Shown: positions 22,301-33,327 of the stretch, piece after piece
Layout of the letters: each line of letters starts with the position of its first letter
How positions within the stretch are numbered: position 1 is the first letter of the stretch
From: Eublepharis macularius
Lineage: Eukaryota > Chordata > Lepidosauria > Squamata > Eublepharidae
Direction: 5' to 3'
Assembly: GCF_028583425.1 (NCBI RefSeq)
Contig: NC_072801.1
Span: 9,258,001-9,322,000 of the forward strand
Length of the DNA stretch: 64,000 bases
The notes under the pieces: generated by a model
Databases searched by the model: none
What the model was told of the DNA's origin: nothing
The model's input: only the letters and a program-made list of their open reading frames with translations
Position numbers and translations under genes: made by a program

Positions 22301-23065
22301 CCAAATTATTGCTTGCTGCATTCTCTTTGAAATAATTTTCCAGTTCTAATTCAATTTCTTTTTTAATTGTTGGGTGTAATAAAATGGTTCAGTGACCATT
22401 GAGTGCCTTGCTTTATTTTCTCCTGAAAGGACAAAAAACAATCCACCCAGGCATGGTCCGTCCAGATTTTACTGTCTATGTTGGAAGAGCTTAGGTTATG
22501 ATAGATTTTTGGGGAAGCCAATATGTAGTCTATTCTAGAATGGATTTGGTGACGGGCAGAGAAATATCTAAAGTCCTTCTCTAGATCGTGCTGGGAACGC
22601 CACACATCTTTAAACTCCAATTTGTCAAATAGTAGGTTGAGGTTCGATCATTTTGCTTTGTTTCTCTGATATGCCCTGTTGCTTTGGGATCGATCTAAGT
22701 TTGAATCTGCTATGCAGTTAAAATCCCCCCCCCATCAAAATTTCACCATCTGCAAACAACCATAGATCAGATAAAGTTTCATGAAGGAATTCAATTTGTT
22801 TGTCATTTGGAGCGTAAATAGATGCCAAAGTTATTTTTGTTTCTTCCAGTACCCCTTTGACAAATATAAAGCAGCCCCTAGGATCTATTTTTGAGTCTAC
22901 ACATTGGAATCTAACATTCTTTGAAAGTAACATCGCGACACCCCTGGCATTGGATGAGCCTGGGGCTTGAAAATGCACATTGAAACAGTTGGACTTCAGT
23001 ACCTGAGGCATTTCTTTTCTACAGTGGGTTTCCTGCAAAAACAGTATGTCTACCCCTTGTTTCAC
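19347..23065 (-). pseudogene. L1 ORF2 remnant (endonuclease, reverse transcriptase, C-terminal zinc region)
   Basis: On the - strand the blocks come in normal order. Endonuclease lies at 23065-22363 (DILFLQETHC, ASIYAPND, RIDYILASP). The pre-RT region is at 22056-21667 (NKTPGRDGFPAEIYK). The RT core is at 21322-20801 (TRGTRQGCPLSPLLF, LFADDMVLYL), followed by the thumb at 20775-20242 and the cysteine region at 19910-19347 (CWKQCGQNGDYIHLWWSC). The blocks lie in different frames and are separated by stops. The SDH-type motif of the endonuclease reads TDHAW here. It is clearly inactive. Confidence 0.9.
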
Positions 23066-23708
23066 TAGTGCTGCCGTAACGCGTTTAAGTTTTATAGGGT
23101 TATTTAATCCTCTGCAATTCAGAGTAATAATTTTGATTTTTTCTGTTATGAGTTACATGTTAAATAGATTGATATACCAGATAGACATAACCCTGTGAGT
23201 AGGAGGAAGTAAGATACCATATGAGACTTTGATAACATAGTTTCGGCCACCCTGTATGATTCTTCCAATAATGCATAGTATATGTTGTCAAACAGAACTT
23301 GTACATTAATGCAAAAATCCCAACCCAGCCCCTTGAACAAAAACAAAACACCAGTTGACATAATATCACTCCTTCATGTGAAGGAGCAATCTCTCCAGAG
23401 ACACAGGTCGAAACTGCCTGTGCCAACAAAAGTAGGGAGAACGGTTCTCTCCTTTTCTGGAAGGTCCTATACAACTGGGAACTAGAATGAGTACCAGGTT
23501 TATCCCTCCCCTCTCCCCGCCCCCTGACCGAAGAGATAGATTAGAGATAAGAACTACAGATACTAAAAGGTTTAAAGCTACAGGTAGAGAAGAAAAAGAA
23601 CTGTAAAGGCAGGAACAATAAGAACAGACAGAAACACTAGAGGAAAACTCCAGATATCGATGGTTTCTGACAAAGACGGAATTCTGTTGCTTGCATGCAC
23701 TTTCTTCC

Positions 23709-24488
23709 TCAGGCATTTGGTTTCATTGGTATCGTGGCCCATCTTGCCAAGGCCGAGGATTTTTGTGCGATGACATCTGTAGTTGAACTTTTGTCCAGAT
23801 CCGGTGTATATAAGTTCAGTTCTTTAAGGAGAGATGTACCTGATAATAGATCTGTTGCTTGAAGGGCTCTTCCCTGATGTACTACTTGGAGTTTAGAGGA
23901 GGCCACCCATTTGTATCTGATGTCTGCGTTGTTTAGTTGAGTGATTATGGGTTTAAGCTCCCTTCTCTGCAAGAGGGTTTCACTTGACAAGTCCTGGAAA
24001 ACTTGAATTCTCTGCCCTTGGAAAAGGAAAAAGCCTCTTTTTCTAGCCTCTTGAAGGATTTTCTCTTTAGTGCGTGGGTCCATAAATTTAACGATAATAT
24101 CTCTATTAGTGTTTCTTCTCAAGTTACCGAGGGAGCCCATCCTATACGCAGATACAATATTTGGCGCCACTCCGTCTTCCAACTGTAATTCCTGGGCCAA
24201 CCACCCTGACAGGAAGGCTGTTAACTCAGCTGAGCCTTCTTCTGATTCTGAGAAACCACGAAATTTTAAATTTTTTGATTTCCTTTTATTTTCTAGGTCC
24301 ATGATTTTATTTCTCATCCAGCTCTCTCTAGCCTGCAAAGTGCGTGTTTCTTTTTGCAAGGACAAGCTGAGCTCTAAAGCAGAGTCTGCAGTGTGAGTTA
24401 CTTGCTGGAGGGACTCAGATATTGCAGATAATTGATCATTCATAGGTTTCAGAAGTTTCTCCATTCTATTAGCAATTTTATCCTCCAA
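23709..24488 (-). CDS. L1 ORF1 protein (RNA-binding chaperone), intact-looking
   Basis: 259 codons from ATG to stop. Residues about 1-85 are heptad-like (MEKLLKPMNDQLSAISESLQ, ...LELSLSLQKETRTLQ), as in the trimerising coiled coil of L1 ORF1p. The central part (KSKNLKFRGFSESEEGSAEL ... VSAYRMGS) resembles the RRM, and the C-terminal domain holds RDIIVKFMDPRTKEKILQEA, then ARKRGFFLFQGQRIQVFQDL. These blocks are diagnostic for L1 ORF1p, which coats L1 RNA in the cytoplasm. A few extra upstream codons may belong to it, because a stop just before limits the frame. ORF2 of the same element is heavily broken, so this open frame is probably a chance survivor. Confidence 0.85.
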   Translation of the reverse strand: MEDKIANRMEKLLKPMNDQLSAISESLQQVTHTADSALELSLSLQKETRTLQARESWMRNKIMDLENKRKSKNLKFRGFSESEEGSAELTAFLSGWLAQELQLEDGVAPNIVSAYRMGSLGNLRRNTNRDIIVKFMDPRTKEKILQEARKRGFFLFQGQRIQVFQDLSSETLLQRRELKPIITQLNNADIRYKWVASSKLQVVHQGRALQATDLLSGTSLLKELNLYTPDLDKSSTTDVIAQKSSALARWATIPMKPNA

Positions 24489-24871
24489 TTAATCTATTTT
24501 AGGATTCATATTCGTTTCTTGTGCCTGGGTTGCTGTGTCATTAGTTTCTTCAGTAATGACGGAGGCCATTTTGGCTGCAGAGTGGGGTTCTGCTGTGGTG
24601 CCGTTTCTGTGCTCTCCCGCCGAAAAAAAGGTTTTTACTGATGGTGTTACTGGCTCCGAAGTTTTATTTTTATTTCCTCCTGCCCCGCCCCGCCCCGTTC
24701 TGCTATGTTAAAAGCTCTCAGCAAGTAGAAAACCAACAGAGGGTTTTTCTTGCAGGGTGGGAGGAGCATTTAAACCTTTGACTGCTTGAGTAATTGAGTA
24801 TTTTATTGCACTGGGCATGTACTCAATTGCATTACAACTCCAACTCCTCAGTTCTCCCAAGCAGTGTGTTG

Positions 24872-24950
24872 TTAATATTCCCATTTTACAGAGGGAGAAC
24901 TGAGGCTGACAGCAAAAAAACAGAGACTCTGAGTTGCCCCAGGCCAGAAC
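24872..24950 (+). repeat. MIR/CORE-SINE-like fragment
   Basis: TATTCCCATTTTACAGAGGG and GAACTGAGGCTGACAG are followed by GAGTTGCCCCAGGCC. This is the pattern of the conserved part of MIR-type SINEs, with the 'cccattttacaga..gaaactgaggc' text. The fragment is short and old, as expected for an amniote-wide repeat. Confidence 0.6.
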
Positions 24951-25042
24951 CCATCCATGATTCTGCCAGTGACATACATTAAGTCTGGTTTGTTTGGCAT
25001 CATCACTGATGGTCTACACAAGACCTCAGACAAGCTATGGAG

Positions 25043-25086
25043 TCCTTTCCTTTCCTTTCCTTTCCTTTCCTTTCCTTTCCTTTCCT
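25043..25086 (+). repeat. (TTTCC)n microsatellite
   Basis: About nine tandem TTTCC units. Confidence 0.95.
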
Positions 25087-25600
25087 GCTACAGCTCTTTT
25101 GGCCACAGCCTTAAGCCTGATCCCACGTTAACAAACGAAGACCAGAATACTAAAACTACTATTGCCAATAATAGTGATAAAAAGATCTCACTCCAGTCAC
25201 AAAAATTTCCTAATTTTAGGCTGGATTACTAAAAGGTCAGATACCAGTGACCTGGTAGTGTATGGGTCCTTATCTTGTAAAAGAAAAGAAAGGCTCTGAT
25301 TAATATTTGTGAGCTCATTCTTCTCCCCTGTTGGGGGCTGAGTGAATTGCTGTTGTTTGCAGCTGGTTGCTGTTGCTCGTGGTTACAAGCCCCACCCCCT
25401 AGTGTCCTGGGGCCCTGCTGGGCTAGGCAGGAAGGCACCTTTTGAAACAAAAGGCTCCTCCTCGCCAGAGGCGCGAGCCTTTGGCGCGAGCCGAAGGGCG
25501 AGAGCTAAAGGGCTCTTAGCCTGGGGATCTGCCTGGGGGACCTGAAACTCTGCTAGTATACTGGTTCTGCTAGTACTCTAGGTACATTTGGAAGGCACAC

Positions 25601-26524
25601 ATGGAGTGTGCCATGTTTGTTTTCCTCCCAGAGGAGAAGACAGAGTTCACTTGCCAGAAGTGTAAGCTGGTCAGACTTTTGGAAGAAAAGGTTCAGAGCC
25701 TGGAGGAAAGGATCACCACCCTTCAGGAGATCAAGGAGGGAGACAATTTTATTGACAACAGCCTGGGGGCTCCGCACAGCCAAGAAGAGGAAAGTCAAGG
25801 AAGAGGGGAAAGTGCCGATCTCCCTTCTGAGCCTCCTCTCAGATCTACAGTACAAACCCGAAGGCGTCAACGAAGAAAATGCTCTGGTCCACTTGAGCTC
25901 AAGAATCGCTTTGAAGTGCTAAGGATGGAGACAGAGGTGACAGTGGAAGGAGAACCGCAAAGATCTGGAAGAGGGAGTGCAGAAGACATGGGGCCTCATG
26001 GAAGTGGAAAAAAACGGAAGGTGGTAGTTGTCGGGGACTCCTTGCTCAGGGGTATGGAACGCCATGTCTCTGGGCCAGATCCCCTATTCCGAGAGATGTG
26101 TTGCTTGCCGGGAGCCAGAATTCAGGATATTACCGACCGGCTGCCAAAACTCATCAAGCCTGCTGATAAGTACCCGTTTGTGCTGATTCATGTGGGAACG
26201 AATGACACGGCTTCGAATACTGTTGCAAGAATTAAAGAGGATTACGAAGCCCTTGGAAGGCAGTTGAAGACATTGGGGGCTCAGGTGGTATTCTCTTCTA
26301 TCCTTCCAGTCACAGGAAGAGGAGCACGCCGGGAGCAGACCATACTTGAGGTGAATCGCTGGCTGAGATGGTGGTGCCAGCAGCAGCGCTTTGGGTTCTG
26401 GGACCATGGGATAGGTTTTCTTAGAGAAGGCCTTTTAGCACATGATGGGCTTCACCTCTCAAGGGCAGGGAAGAAAACGTTTGGAACGAACCTGGAGAAC
26501 TTCAACAGGAGAGCTTTAAACTGA
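25601..26524 (+). CDS. CR1 ORF1: coiled coil plus SGNH/GDSL esterase-like domain
   Basis: 307 codons, uninterrupted. The N-terminal part has a CxxC pair ([19 protein letters not shown]) leading into a coiled coil. From about residue 140 on it is an SGNH hydrolase-like domain: [13 protein letters not shown] (GDS block), then HVGTNDTAS (G.ND block) and, near the end, [12 protein letters not shown] (DxxH block). The catalytic Ser, Asn and Asp/His positions all appear present. Esterase-type ORF1 proteins are known in CR1 and related LINEs. The stop TGA at 26522-26524 overlaps the ORF2 ATG by one base (TGATG). Confidence 0.88.
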   Translation: MECAMFVFLPEEKTEFTCQKCKLVRLLEEKVQSLEERITTLQEIKEGDNFIDNSLGAPHSQEEESQGRGESADLPSEPPLRSTVQTRRRQRRKCSGPLELKNRFEVLRMETEVTVEGEPQRSGRGSAEDMGPHGSGKKRKVVVVGDSLLRGMERHVSGPDPLFREMCCLPGARIQDITDRLPKLIKPADKYPFVLIHVGTNDTASNTVARIKEDYEALGRQLKTLGAQVVFSSILPVTGRGARREQTILEVNRWLRWWCQQQRFGFWDHGIGFLREGLLAHDGLHLSRAGKKTFGTNLENFNRRALN

Positions 26525-28758
26525 TGCCGCAAGGGGCAGGGGACGATCGACATGGCGACTTCAATGATGAAGTGAACACAGTGGGGACCCACCTGGGTAG
26601 GAAAGGTCAAACAAAGGTACAAGGCTACAAGTGTTTATATACCCATGCCCAAAGTATGGGCAATAAGAAAGAAGAGCTTGAGCTTCTATTGCAAACAGAG
26701 GGCTATGACATAGTAGGAATTACTGAGACTTGGTGGGATGATTCCCATGACTGGAATGTGCTAGTGGATGGGTATGAGTTGTTCAAGAAAAACCGGAAGA
26801 GTAGAAGAGGAGGTGGAGTGGCGTTGTATGTGAGGAGAGGGCTTGATTGTCAGCAAGTCCTGGACAATGTGGTTGACAGCCCAGTGGAAAGTATATGGGT
26901 AGAAATAAGGGGAGGAAGGACAAAGGGTATTGTTGTTGGAGTCTGCTACAGACCACCCGACCAGCGAGAAGAAATGGATGCTGCCCTCTTTGAACAAATT
27001 GGCAGAGTATCCAGACATCAGAACCTTGTAATTATGGGTGACTTCAACTTCCCTGATGTGTGCTGGGAGACAGGCTCAGCAAAGCGTCATGAATCACGCA
27101 ATTTCCTGACCTGCCTGGCCGATAACTTCCTTTTTCAAAAGGTGGAGGAAGCTACAAGGGGTTCGGCCATACTAGATATTAACCAACAGGGAAGAATTGG
27201 TAGATGAGATGAAGGTGATGGGGACCTTAGGGGGAAGTGACCATGTCCTCCTTGAATTCCAGTTGCTGTGGGGGGCCAAGGAAGTTCGTAGCCAGACGCG
27301 TAGGTTAGATTTTCATAGGGCCAACTTCGATGAACTCAGAGGCTTGATGAGAGTCATTCCATGAGGGAGTGTGCGGGAAGGAAAAGGAGCGAGTGAAGGG
27401 TGGGCCATTCTCAAACATGAGCTTTTGCAAGCTCAAGCCTTCACTATCCCAGCAAGACGGAAACATGGTAAGGGCTCCAAGAAACCGATGTGGATGCACA
27501 GAGAGCTCCAGAATAAGCTAAAGGAGAAAAAGGAAATGTTCAGGAAATGGAGAGAAGGACAGACGTCTAAAGAGGAGTATATGAGGTACTGCAGATCAGC
27601 CATCAGAGAGGCCAAAGCTCAGTACGAGCTGGGTCTGGCCAGGAGGGCTCGCTACAACAAGAAAAACTTCTACAGATATGTGAGAAGCAAACGCAAGGTA
27701 AAAGAGGCAATTGGACCACTGTTGGGAGTAGATGGAGAAACTCTGATGAAGGACAGAGAAAAAGCAGACAGGCTTAATGACTTTTTTGCCTCTGTTTTCT
27801 CCCTGAAGAACTCAGGCACATCTAGAGATAGTAGAAAATGTGGCAGGACACCTGAGTGGCTAATTGACATTGACAGAGAGGTTGTGGAGAGGCATCTGGC
27901 TGCACCCCTGGGCCGGATGGGGTGCACCCAAGAGTGCTGAAAGAACTTTCCAGAGAACTTGCAGAACCCCTGTCCATCATCTTCAAGGCCTCCTGGAGGA
28001 CTGGGGATGTGCCACAAGATTGGAGAAGAGCGAATGTTATCCCAATCTTTAAGAAAGGGAGGAAGGACGACCCGGGAAACTACAGGCCAGTCAGTCTGAC
28101 TTCTGTTGCTGGGAAGATATTAGAACAGATTTTAAAGGGATCAATCTGTAAGCATCTGAAGGACCGCTCAGTGATCCGGGGAAGTCAGCATGGTTTTGTT
28201 CCTAACAGATCCTGCCAGACCAACCTGGTTTCCTTCTTTGATCGAGTGACCAGCTTACTGGATCGGGGGAACTCTGTTGACGTGATTTATCTGGATTTCA
28301 GTAAAGCTTTTGATAAGGTCCCCCATGACATTCTGATGGGCAAACTGGAAGACTGTGGAGTAGACTATAGGACAGTTCGGTGGATAGGGAACTGGTTGGA
28401 GAACCGCACTCTAAGAGTAGTGGTCAACGGCGTTTCATCAGATTGGAGGGAGGTGTCCAGTGGGGTGCCGCAGGGCTCGGTTTTGGGCCCGGTACTTTTC
28501 AATATTTTTATCAATGATCTGGATGAAGGAGTGGAAGGGCTGCTCATTAAATTTGCTGATGATACCAAATTGGGAGGGGTAGCAAAAACCCAAGAAGATA
28601 GAATTAAAATTCAACAAGACCTGAATACTCTGCAGAAGTGGGCAGCTGTGAATAGGATGCAATTCAACAAAGACAAGTGCACAGTATTACATCTGGGCCA
28701 CAAAAATGAGAAGCACAAATACTGGATGGGGGATACACTTCTGGGCAGTAGTATATGT
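26524..28758 (+). pseudogene. CR1 ORF2 (endonuclease and reverse transcriptase), broken
   Basis: ORF2 starts at the ATG sharing its A with the ORF1 stop. The endonuclease text is good: [43 protein letters not shown], and GSDHVLLEF near 27235. A frameshift falls near 27180, a stop near 27362 (reading VIP-stop-GSVRE) and another frameshift near 27910, between HLAAPLGRM and GPDGVHPRVLKEL. From there the RT is open: YRPVSLTSVAGKILEQ, VDVIYLDFSKAFDKVPHD, SSGVPQGSVLGPVLFNIF and LIKFADDTKLGG (the catalytic Asp pair). The frame then meets the inserted LTR element; the 3' remainder of ORF2 is at 34367-34740. Three lesions in about 0.75 kb mean it cannot act on its own. Confidence 0.9.
28754..28758 (+). 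repeat. 5-bp target duplication (left), TATGT
   Basis: TATGT directly precedes the 5' LTR and is repeated at 34362-34366 after the 3' LTR. Removing one copy restores the CR1 reading SSICERDLG. Confidence 0.93.
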
Positions 28759-29226
28759 TGTCCGGGGTCTGAGCCCCAGCCCCCAGACTTGACAAGAGGG
28801 AACAGCAGGGGACAAAAGGGTGGCAGCAACCCCACCCCCCAAGCTGGCAACCAGGGCCAGAACCTACCTACTCCAGGGGGAAGGGGTAAAAGGCCAGAAC
28901 CTCAGAGGGGTGGAGGGGGCAAGGAGAGACCAGCCAGTCCCACCTTCCAGGGGGAAGAAAGGGGGCTAAGCAGGCCAGAGGGAAAGGGCCACAGCAGGGG
29001 GAATGTGGGACCAGCAGCAGCAGCAGCAGCAGCAGCAACCCAAGCAGAGCCCTTACCTGGCAGGGAGAGGAAGCAGCCTCTACAGCCCAGAGCCACACCA
29101 TGGCTAGAAGACAGCAGCCTGGCTCAGGAGTTGCTAGAAGCCAAGCCTCTCCAGGGGGGGGCTGCCACAGGCATTCTGGGGGAGGAGATGGGTAGCCCCG
29201 CCCAGCATTGCTGAGCTGGCAGCGCA

Positions 29227-29371
29227 GAAGCTGGCTAAGGCAGCACCTCATGAGCAAGGCCAGGCAAGCCCAATAGCACGGAGGCTGGCTGGGGCAGCTC
29301 CTCGTGAGCAAGGCCAGGCAAGCTCAATAGCACAGAGGCTGGCTGGGGCAGCTCCTCGTGAGCAAGGCCAA
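29227..29371 (+). repeat. 54-bp tandem repeat inside the 5' LTR
   Basis: Three units of the form GGCT..GGCAGC.CCTC.TGAGC followed by AAGGCCAGGCAAGC.CAATAG are seen here. The 3' LTR has only two. Unit number thus changed after or during insertion. Confidence 0.85.
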
Positions 29372-29538
29372 GGAGCCCTCAGCTGGGGATGGCTTGCACT
29401 CAACCCCACCCTACCAGCAAAGCAAAGGAGCCCAGGAGGGATTAGTGGTTGGAGGGAAACACCTGGAGGGACGCACAGCTGGGCCCGGTCCGGAGAAGGA
29501 ACAAGCCTGGAAGGAGGGCGGGGCAGAGAGAGGAAACC

Positions 29539-29545
29539 CTATAAA
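29539..29545 (+). promoter_or_regulatory. Candidate TATA box in the 5' LTR
   Basis: CTATAAA in the context AACCCTATAAAGGGTGG. It is repeated in the 3' LTR near 34052. Its position in the distal half of the LTR fits the U3 promoter of an LTR element. No start site can be placed. Confidence 0.5.
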
Positions 29546-29848
29546 GGGTGGCTGGGAAGAGCTCTGGGGGGGGTGGGTGTGAGTGAGGAGTGATGATGTG
29601 GAGTGAGAGCAGTAGAATGCAAGGGTGGAGGCTTGGAGGAGAGTTCTGGAAGGAGGAGATGAAGGAGGACGCAGAGGGTAAGCAGGCCAGGTTGAGCAGG
29701 CCAGCGAGTGGACTGAGAGGGAGTCTGGGTGAGGTATACCGCCCCTCCTTCCACAGAGCAGGGTCCTGCAGAGTCCCTGGCCCCCCTGTGACGTCAGGAG
29801 CAGACCGCCCAGTGCCACGCCCAGCGGCAGCCGCGGCAAGCCCTGACA

Positions 29849-32800
29849 AGTTGGTGGCCCGTACGGGGAAAGTCGTTCCGACGCAGGCGCCAGTCGAAGG
29901 GATGTATCCCGACGCCGCAGCCCCAGCAGACCTCAGACTGTGGCTGGAGGAACGCTTGGACAGGATATGGAGGAAGCTGGAGGCGGCCTTCCAAACAGCT
30001 CAGGCAGAGCTAATGCAAGCCGTAGAGCAGCGGATGCAAGCCTGCGCCCCCACAGCCTCCTCGCCCGTGGTATGTGCGTTGGCTTGGGAAATTAACCCGC
30101 CAGCTGGCAAGAGGGTACAGAGTCTGTGCGCCACCGTGAGGATAGGCCGGCAGAGCCTGCAGGCCCTGTTGGACTCAGGGAGCGCAGTCTCGGCGATCCA
30201 CACCCAACTCGTCCCAGCTGCCACCCCAGTGCACCGCTGGATCCCGGTGACGGATGTGATGGGCCGCACCCTGCCGTATCCTGCGGTCTGGGTCATGGTG
30301 GAATACCTGGGGGCGATCCGCCGCATAGAGGTCGTCAAGGTAGCCCACTTACCCCACCCAATGCTGCTGGGAAGAGATGCCCCAGAGTTCTACAGGCTGC
30401 TCAGAGGGGCAGCAGGGGGGTTGGCAGGCCCACAAGTCGCCCCAGTTCTGCAAGTGGAGGAGGCCGCCGACCCAGACGAGGGTCCCTCTGTCAGACCAGG
30501 GGCAGAACCACGGGCTGAAGACCCAGCTGGACCCCCGGCAGACCGCCCATTCCGCGATGCCCAAGGGGCAGATGAGTCCTTGCAGCACTTACGAGAGACA
30601 GCAGCTCGGGAGGAGGAGCAGGTGCGGGATGAGCGGAGGGCCCAACGGCTCCCTCGCATCGAGAAGCAAGGAGGGGTTTGGGTTCGCATAGCTCGTGCCC
30701 CAAATGGCCAGGGGGAGGTCCGCCAGCTATTGGTGCCAGCAGCCTACCGGGCCGAAGTCCTCCGCACGGCCCATGAGCATGCATGGGCCGGGCATCTGGG
30801 GCACCACAAGACCCTGAGGAAGATCCTCGAGTGTTTCTTCTGGCCCTCAGTGAACGCAGACGTGAAGGCACACTGCCGCTCCTGCCCCACCTGCCAGAGG
30901 GTGGCAGCGAGACGCCCGCCAAAGGCCCCTCTTTCCCCGCTGCCAGTGATGGGGGTGCCCTTCCAGCGGATAGCAATGGACTTCATCGGCCCACTGCCGC
31001 GCACACCCCGGGGATACCGTTTTGCCCTGGTGATCGTGGACTACGCCACACGTTTCCCAGAGGTCATTCCTTTAAAAACTATGCAGACCCCGGGGGTGGT
31101 CCGGGCGCTGTCCAAGCTGTTCGCGATGGTGGGGCTGCCCAGCGAAATCTTGACGGACCGGGGAGGGCCCTTCCGAGCAAAGGCCATGCGTCAGCTCTGT
31201 CAGAACTTGGGGATCCGGCAGGTGTTCACCTCTGCCTACCACCCCCAAACAGATGGATTGGCAGAGCGCCTGAATCAGACGGTTAAGGAGGCCCTGAAAA
31301 AGATGACGCATGACAAACCTCACCAGTGGGACCTGTATATCGATCCCCTGATGTTTGCCCTCCGAGAGACCCCCCAGGCCTCCACTGGCTTTAGCCCATT
31401 TGAACTGCTGTACGGGCGGAAGCCACGGGGAATGCTCTCCCGCCTGGTGGAGCAATGGGGTCCCCAAGCCAGCCCCCCAGCTCCCCCAGTCCAGGAGTAT
31501 GTGAGCCAACTCCGCGAGCGGGTGCAGCAGTTTCAAGCGGAAGCAGGCCGACAGCTGGCCCACGCCCAGACACAGCAGAAGGCTGCGTACGACCGGGGTA
31601 CGCGACAGAGAACCTTCCAGCTAGGGGAGAAGGTCCTCGTCCACCGCACAGTTTTCCCCAGGGAGGAGGGGGACCCCTGGCGAGGCCCCTATGTGGTGAC
31701 AAAAGTATTAGGTCCCACAACCTATGAGGTCCAGTGTGGGCCTCGTCGACGTCAGAGGAAGACGCTCCACGTGAACCTGCTGAAGAGGTGGTATGAGCGG
31801 GACAGCCAGGAGTGCCGGCTGGCTGAGGACCCCCTGGAGCTTCCTGACAGTGAGCTGCCATGGACTGCCGAGGCCCCAGAGTTCGAGGAACCACAGGTGG
31901 ACCCTCAGCTCGACCCTGCCCAAAAGGCCCAGCTGCAGGACCTATGGAAGCGAGTGCCCGGGGTCTTTTCAAGACGCCCCGGGGTTACAAAATTAGTGCA
32001 CCATGCCATCCCAACCCAGCCGGGGAAGTCTGCCCGGTCGACCTGGCGCCCCATTCCCCGGAAGCAGTGGGAGACAGTGAACCAGGAGACGGAGGAGATG
32101 CTGCGCATGGGGGTCATTGAACCCTCCCGGAGTGAGTGGCGCAGCCCTATAGTGTTGGTGCCGAAGCCGGATGGGACGACCCGCTTCTGCATCGACTACC
32201 GGGAACTGAACAAAGTGGCCAAGTTCGATGCCTACCCCATGCCCAGGGCGGACGTCCTGGTCGGGCAGCTGGGGCCAGCCCGGTACCTGTCTGCCCTCGA
32301 CCTGACGAAGGGGTATTGGCAGGTACCAGTGCGCCCTGAGGATAGGGAGAAAACCGCCTTTGCCACCCCCCGGGGCCTCTTCCAGTTCCGCCGCATGCCC
32401 TTCGGCCTCCACGGGGCGGCAGCTACCTTCCAGCGGTTGGTGGACCAAGTCCTGGGGGACTGTCGGGACTTCGCGATGGCCTATATCGATGACATCGTCA
32501 TCTTCAGCCCTGACTGGCCCACCCACCTACGGCACCTGGAAAGGGTCCTCAAGGCACTACAGAAAGCGGGTCTGAAGGCCAATCCCAAGAAAAGCCACTT
32601 GGGGTTCCAGGAACTCAGGTACCTGGGCTTTGTGATAGGGGGAGGGCAGGTCCGGCCACCACCTGAAAAGGTGTCCTCCATCGCAGACGTGCCCCAACCA
32701 CAAACCAAGCGGCAGCTCAGGCGGTTTCTGGGGCTCATGGGGTATTATGGGCGCTTCATCCCACATTTTGCGGCCCACTCAGCCCCCCTGACTGACTGTC

Positions 32801-33327
32801 TGAAGAAGGGCAGCCCCAATCGTCTCAGCTGGACCCCGGAACAGGTGGCTGCCTTCACTGACCTGCGCACCGCCCTGTCCAACACAACAAAGCTGTGGAA
32901 CCCGGACTTTGACCGGCCTTTCATATTGGCAACCGATGCGTCGGCCTCAGGCCTTGGGGCAGTCCTAATGCAGGAGCAAGAAGGAATAAAGGTACCCATC
33001 CTGTTCATAAGCCGCAAGCTCCAGCCCGCGGAGCAGAAGTATGCCACCGTAGAACGGGAAGCCCTCGCCATCAAATGGGCCATAGGAGCACTACGGTATT
33101 ACCTAGCCAACAACCCGTTCACGCTAATGACGGATCACGCGCCACTCCAGTGGATGCACAGGATGAAGGAGCACAACCCCCGCATCCTGCGGTGGTACCT
33201 TTCCCTTCTGCCATTCCAATTCTCCGTAGTGTACCGCCGGGGGGCCAACCACCTGGATGCGGATTTCATGTCCCGCCTCTTCGAGCCGGGCCCCTCCGAG
33301 CCAACGTCCAGGCTAAGAGGGGGTGTG
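29849..33327 (+). mobile_element. Internal pol region of the Gmr1-like element (PR-INT-RT-RH)
   Basis: The parts can be placed as follows. Protease lies near 30120-30400, with LLDSGSAVSAI as the aspartic site and MLLGRDAPEF further on. The integrase zinc-binding region is at about 30730-30900 (HEHAWAGHLGHHKTLRKIL, CRSCPTCQRV). The integrase core is at about 30960-31420 (MDFIGPLPRTPRGYRFALVI, ILTDRGGPF, SAYHPQTDGLAERLNQ). Reverse transcriptase is at about 31910-32640 (FCIDYRELNKVAKFDAYPMP, AYIDDIVIFSPDW). RNase H is at about 32925-33280 (LATDASASGLGAVLMQ, LMTDHAPLQW, HLDADFMSRL). All are read in one long frame that also runs into both LTRs, so the region looks whole. The family is thought to be expressed as a polyprotein. 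Confidence 0.92.

Larger units (their letters stand above)
19180..24707 (-). mobile_element. Full-length L1 LINE with 11-bp target duplication
   Basis: GTTCTGCTATG is present at 19180-19190 and at 24697-24707. The element between them (19191-24696, 5.5 kb) lies on the - strand. Its A-rich 3' tail, seen as GTTTTTTTTAAAA on the + strand, sits next to the left copy. The GC-rich 5' end (CCCCGCCCCGCCCC on the + strand) sits next to the right copy. ORF1 and ORF2 follow in the usual L1 order. The length and the exact duplication show an insertion that was not 5'-truncated. ORF2 is now split into at least six pieces by frameshifts and stops, so it is inactive. It is in the same orientation as the host gene WDR90, within its intron. 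Confidence 0.92.
28759..29848 (+). repeat. 5' LTR of the Gmr1-like element (1,090 bp)
   Basis: It begins TGTCCGGGGTCTGAG and ends AAGCCCTGACA. It is 56 bp longer than the 3' LTR because it holds one extra 54-bp tandem unit plus two single bases in G runs. It includes a (CAG)n run near 29010-29037 and a TATA-like CTATAAA at 29539-29545. Confidence 0.93.

Noticed and set aside
28990-29040. A poly-Ala or poly-Gln coding repeat
   Set aside because: The (CAG)n run is part of the LTR and occurs identically in the other LTR.
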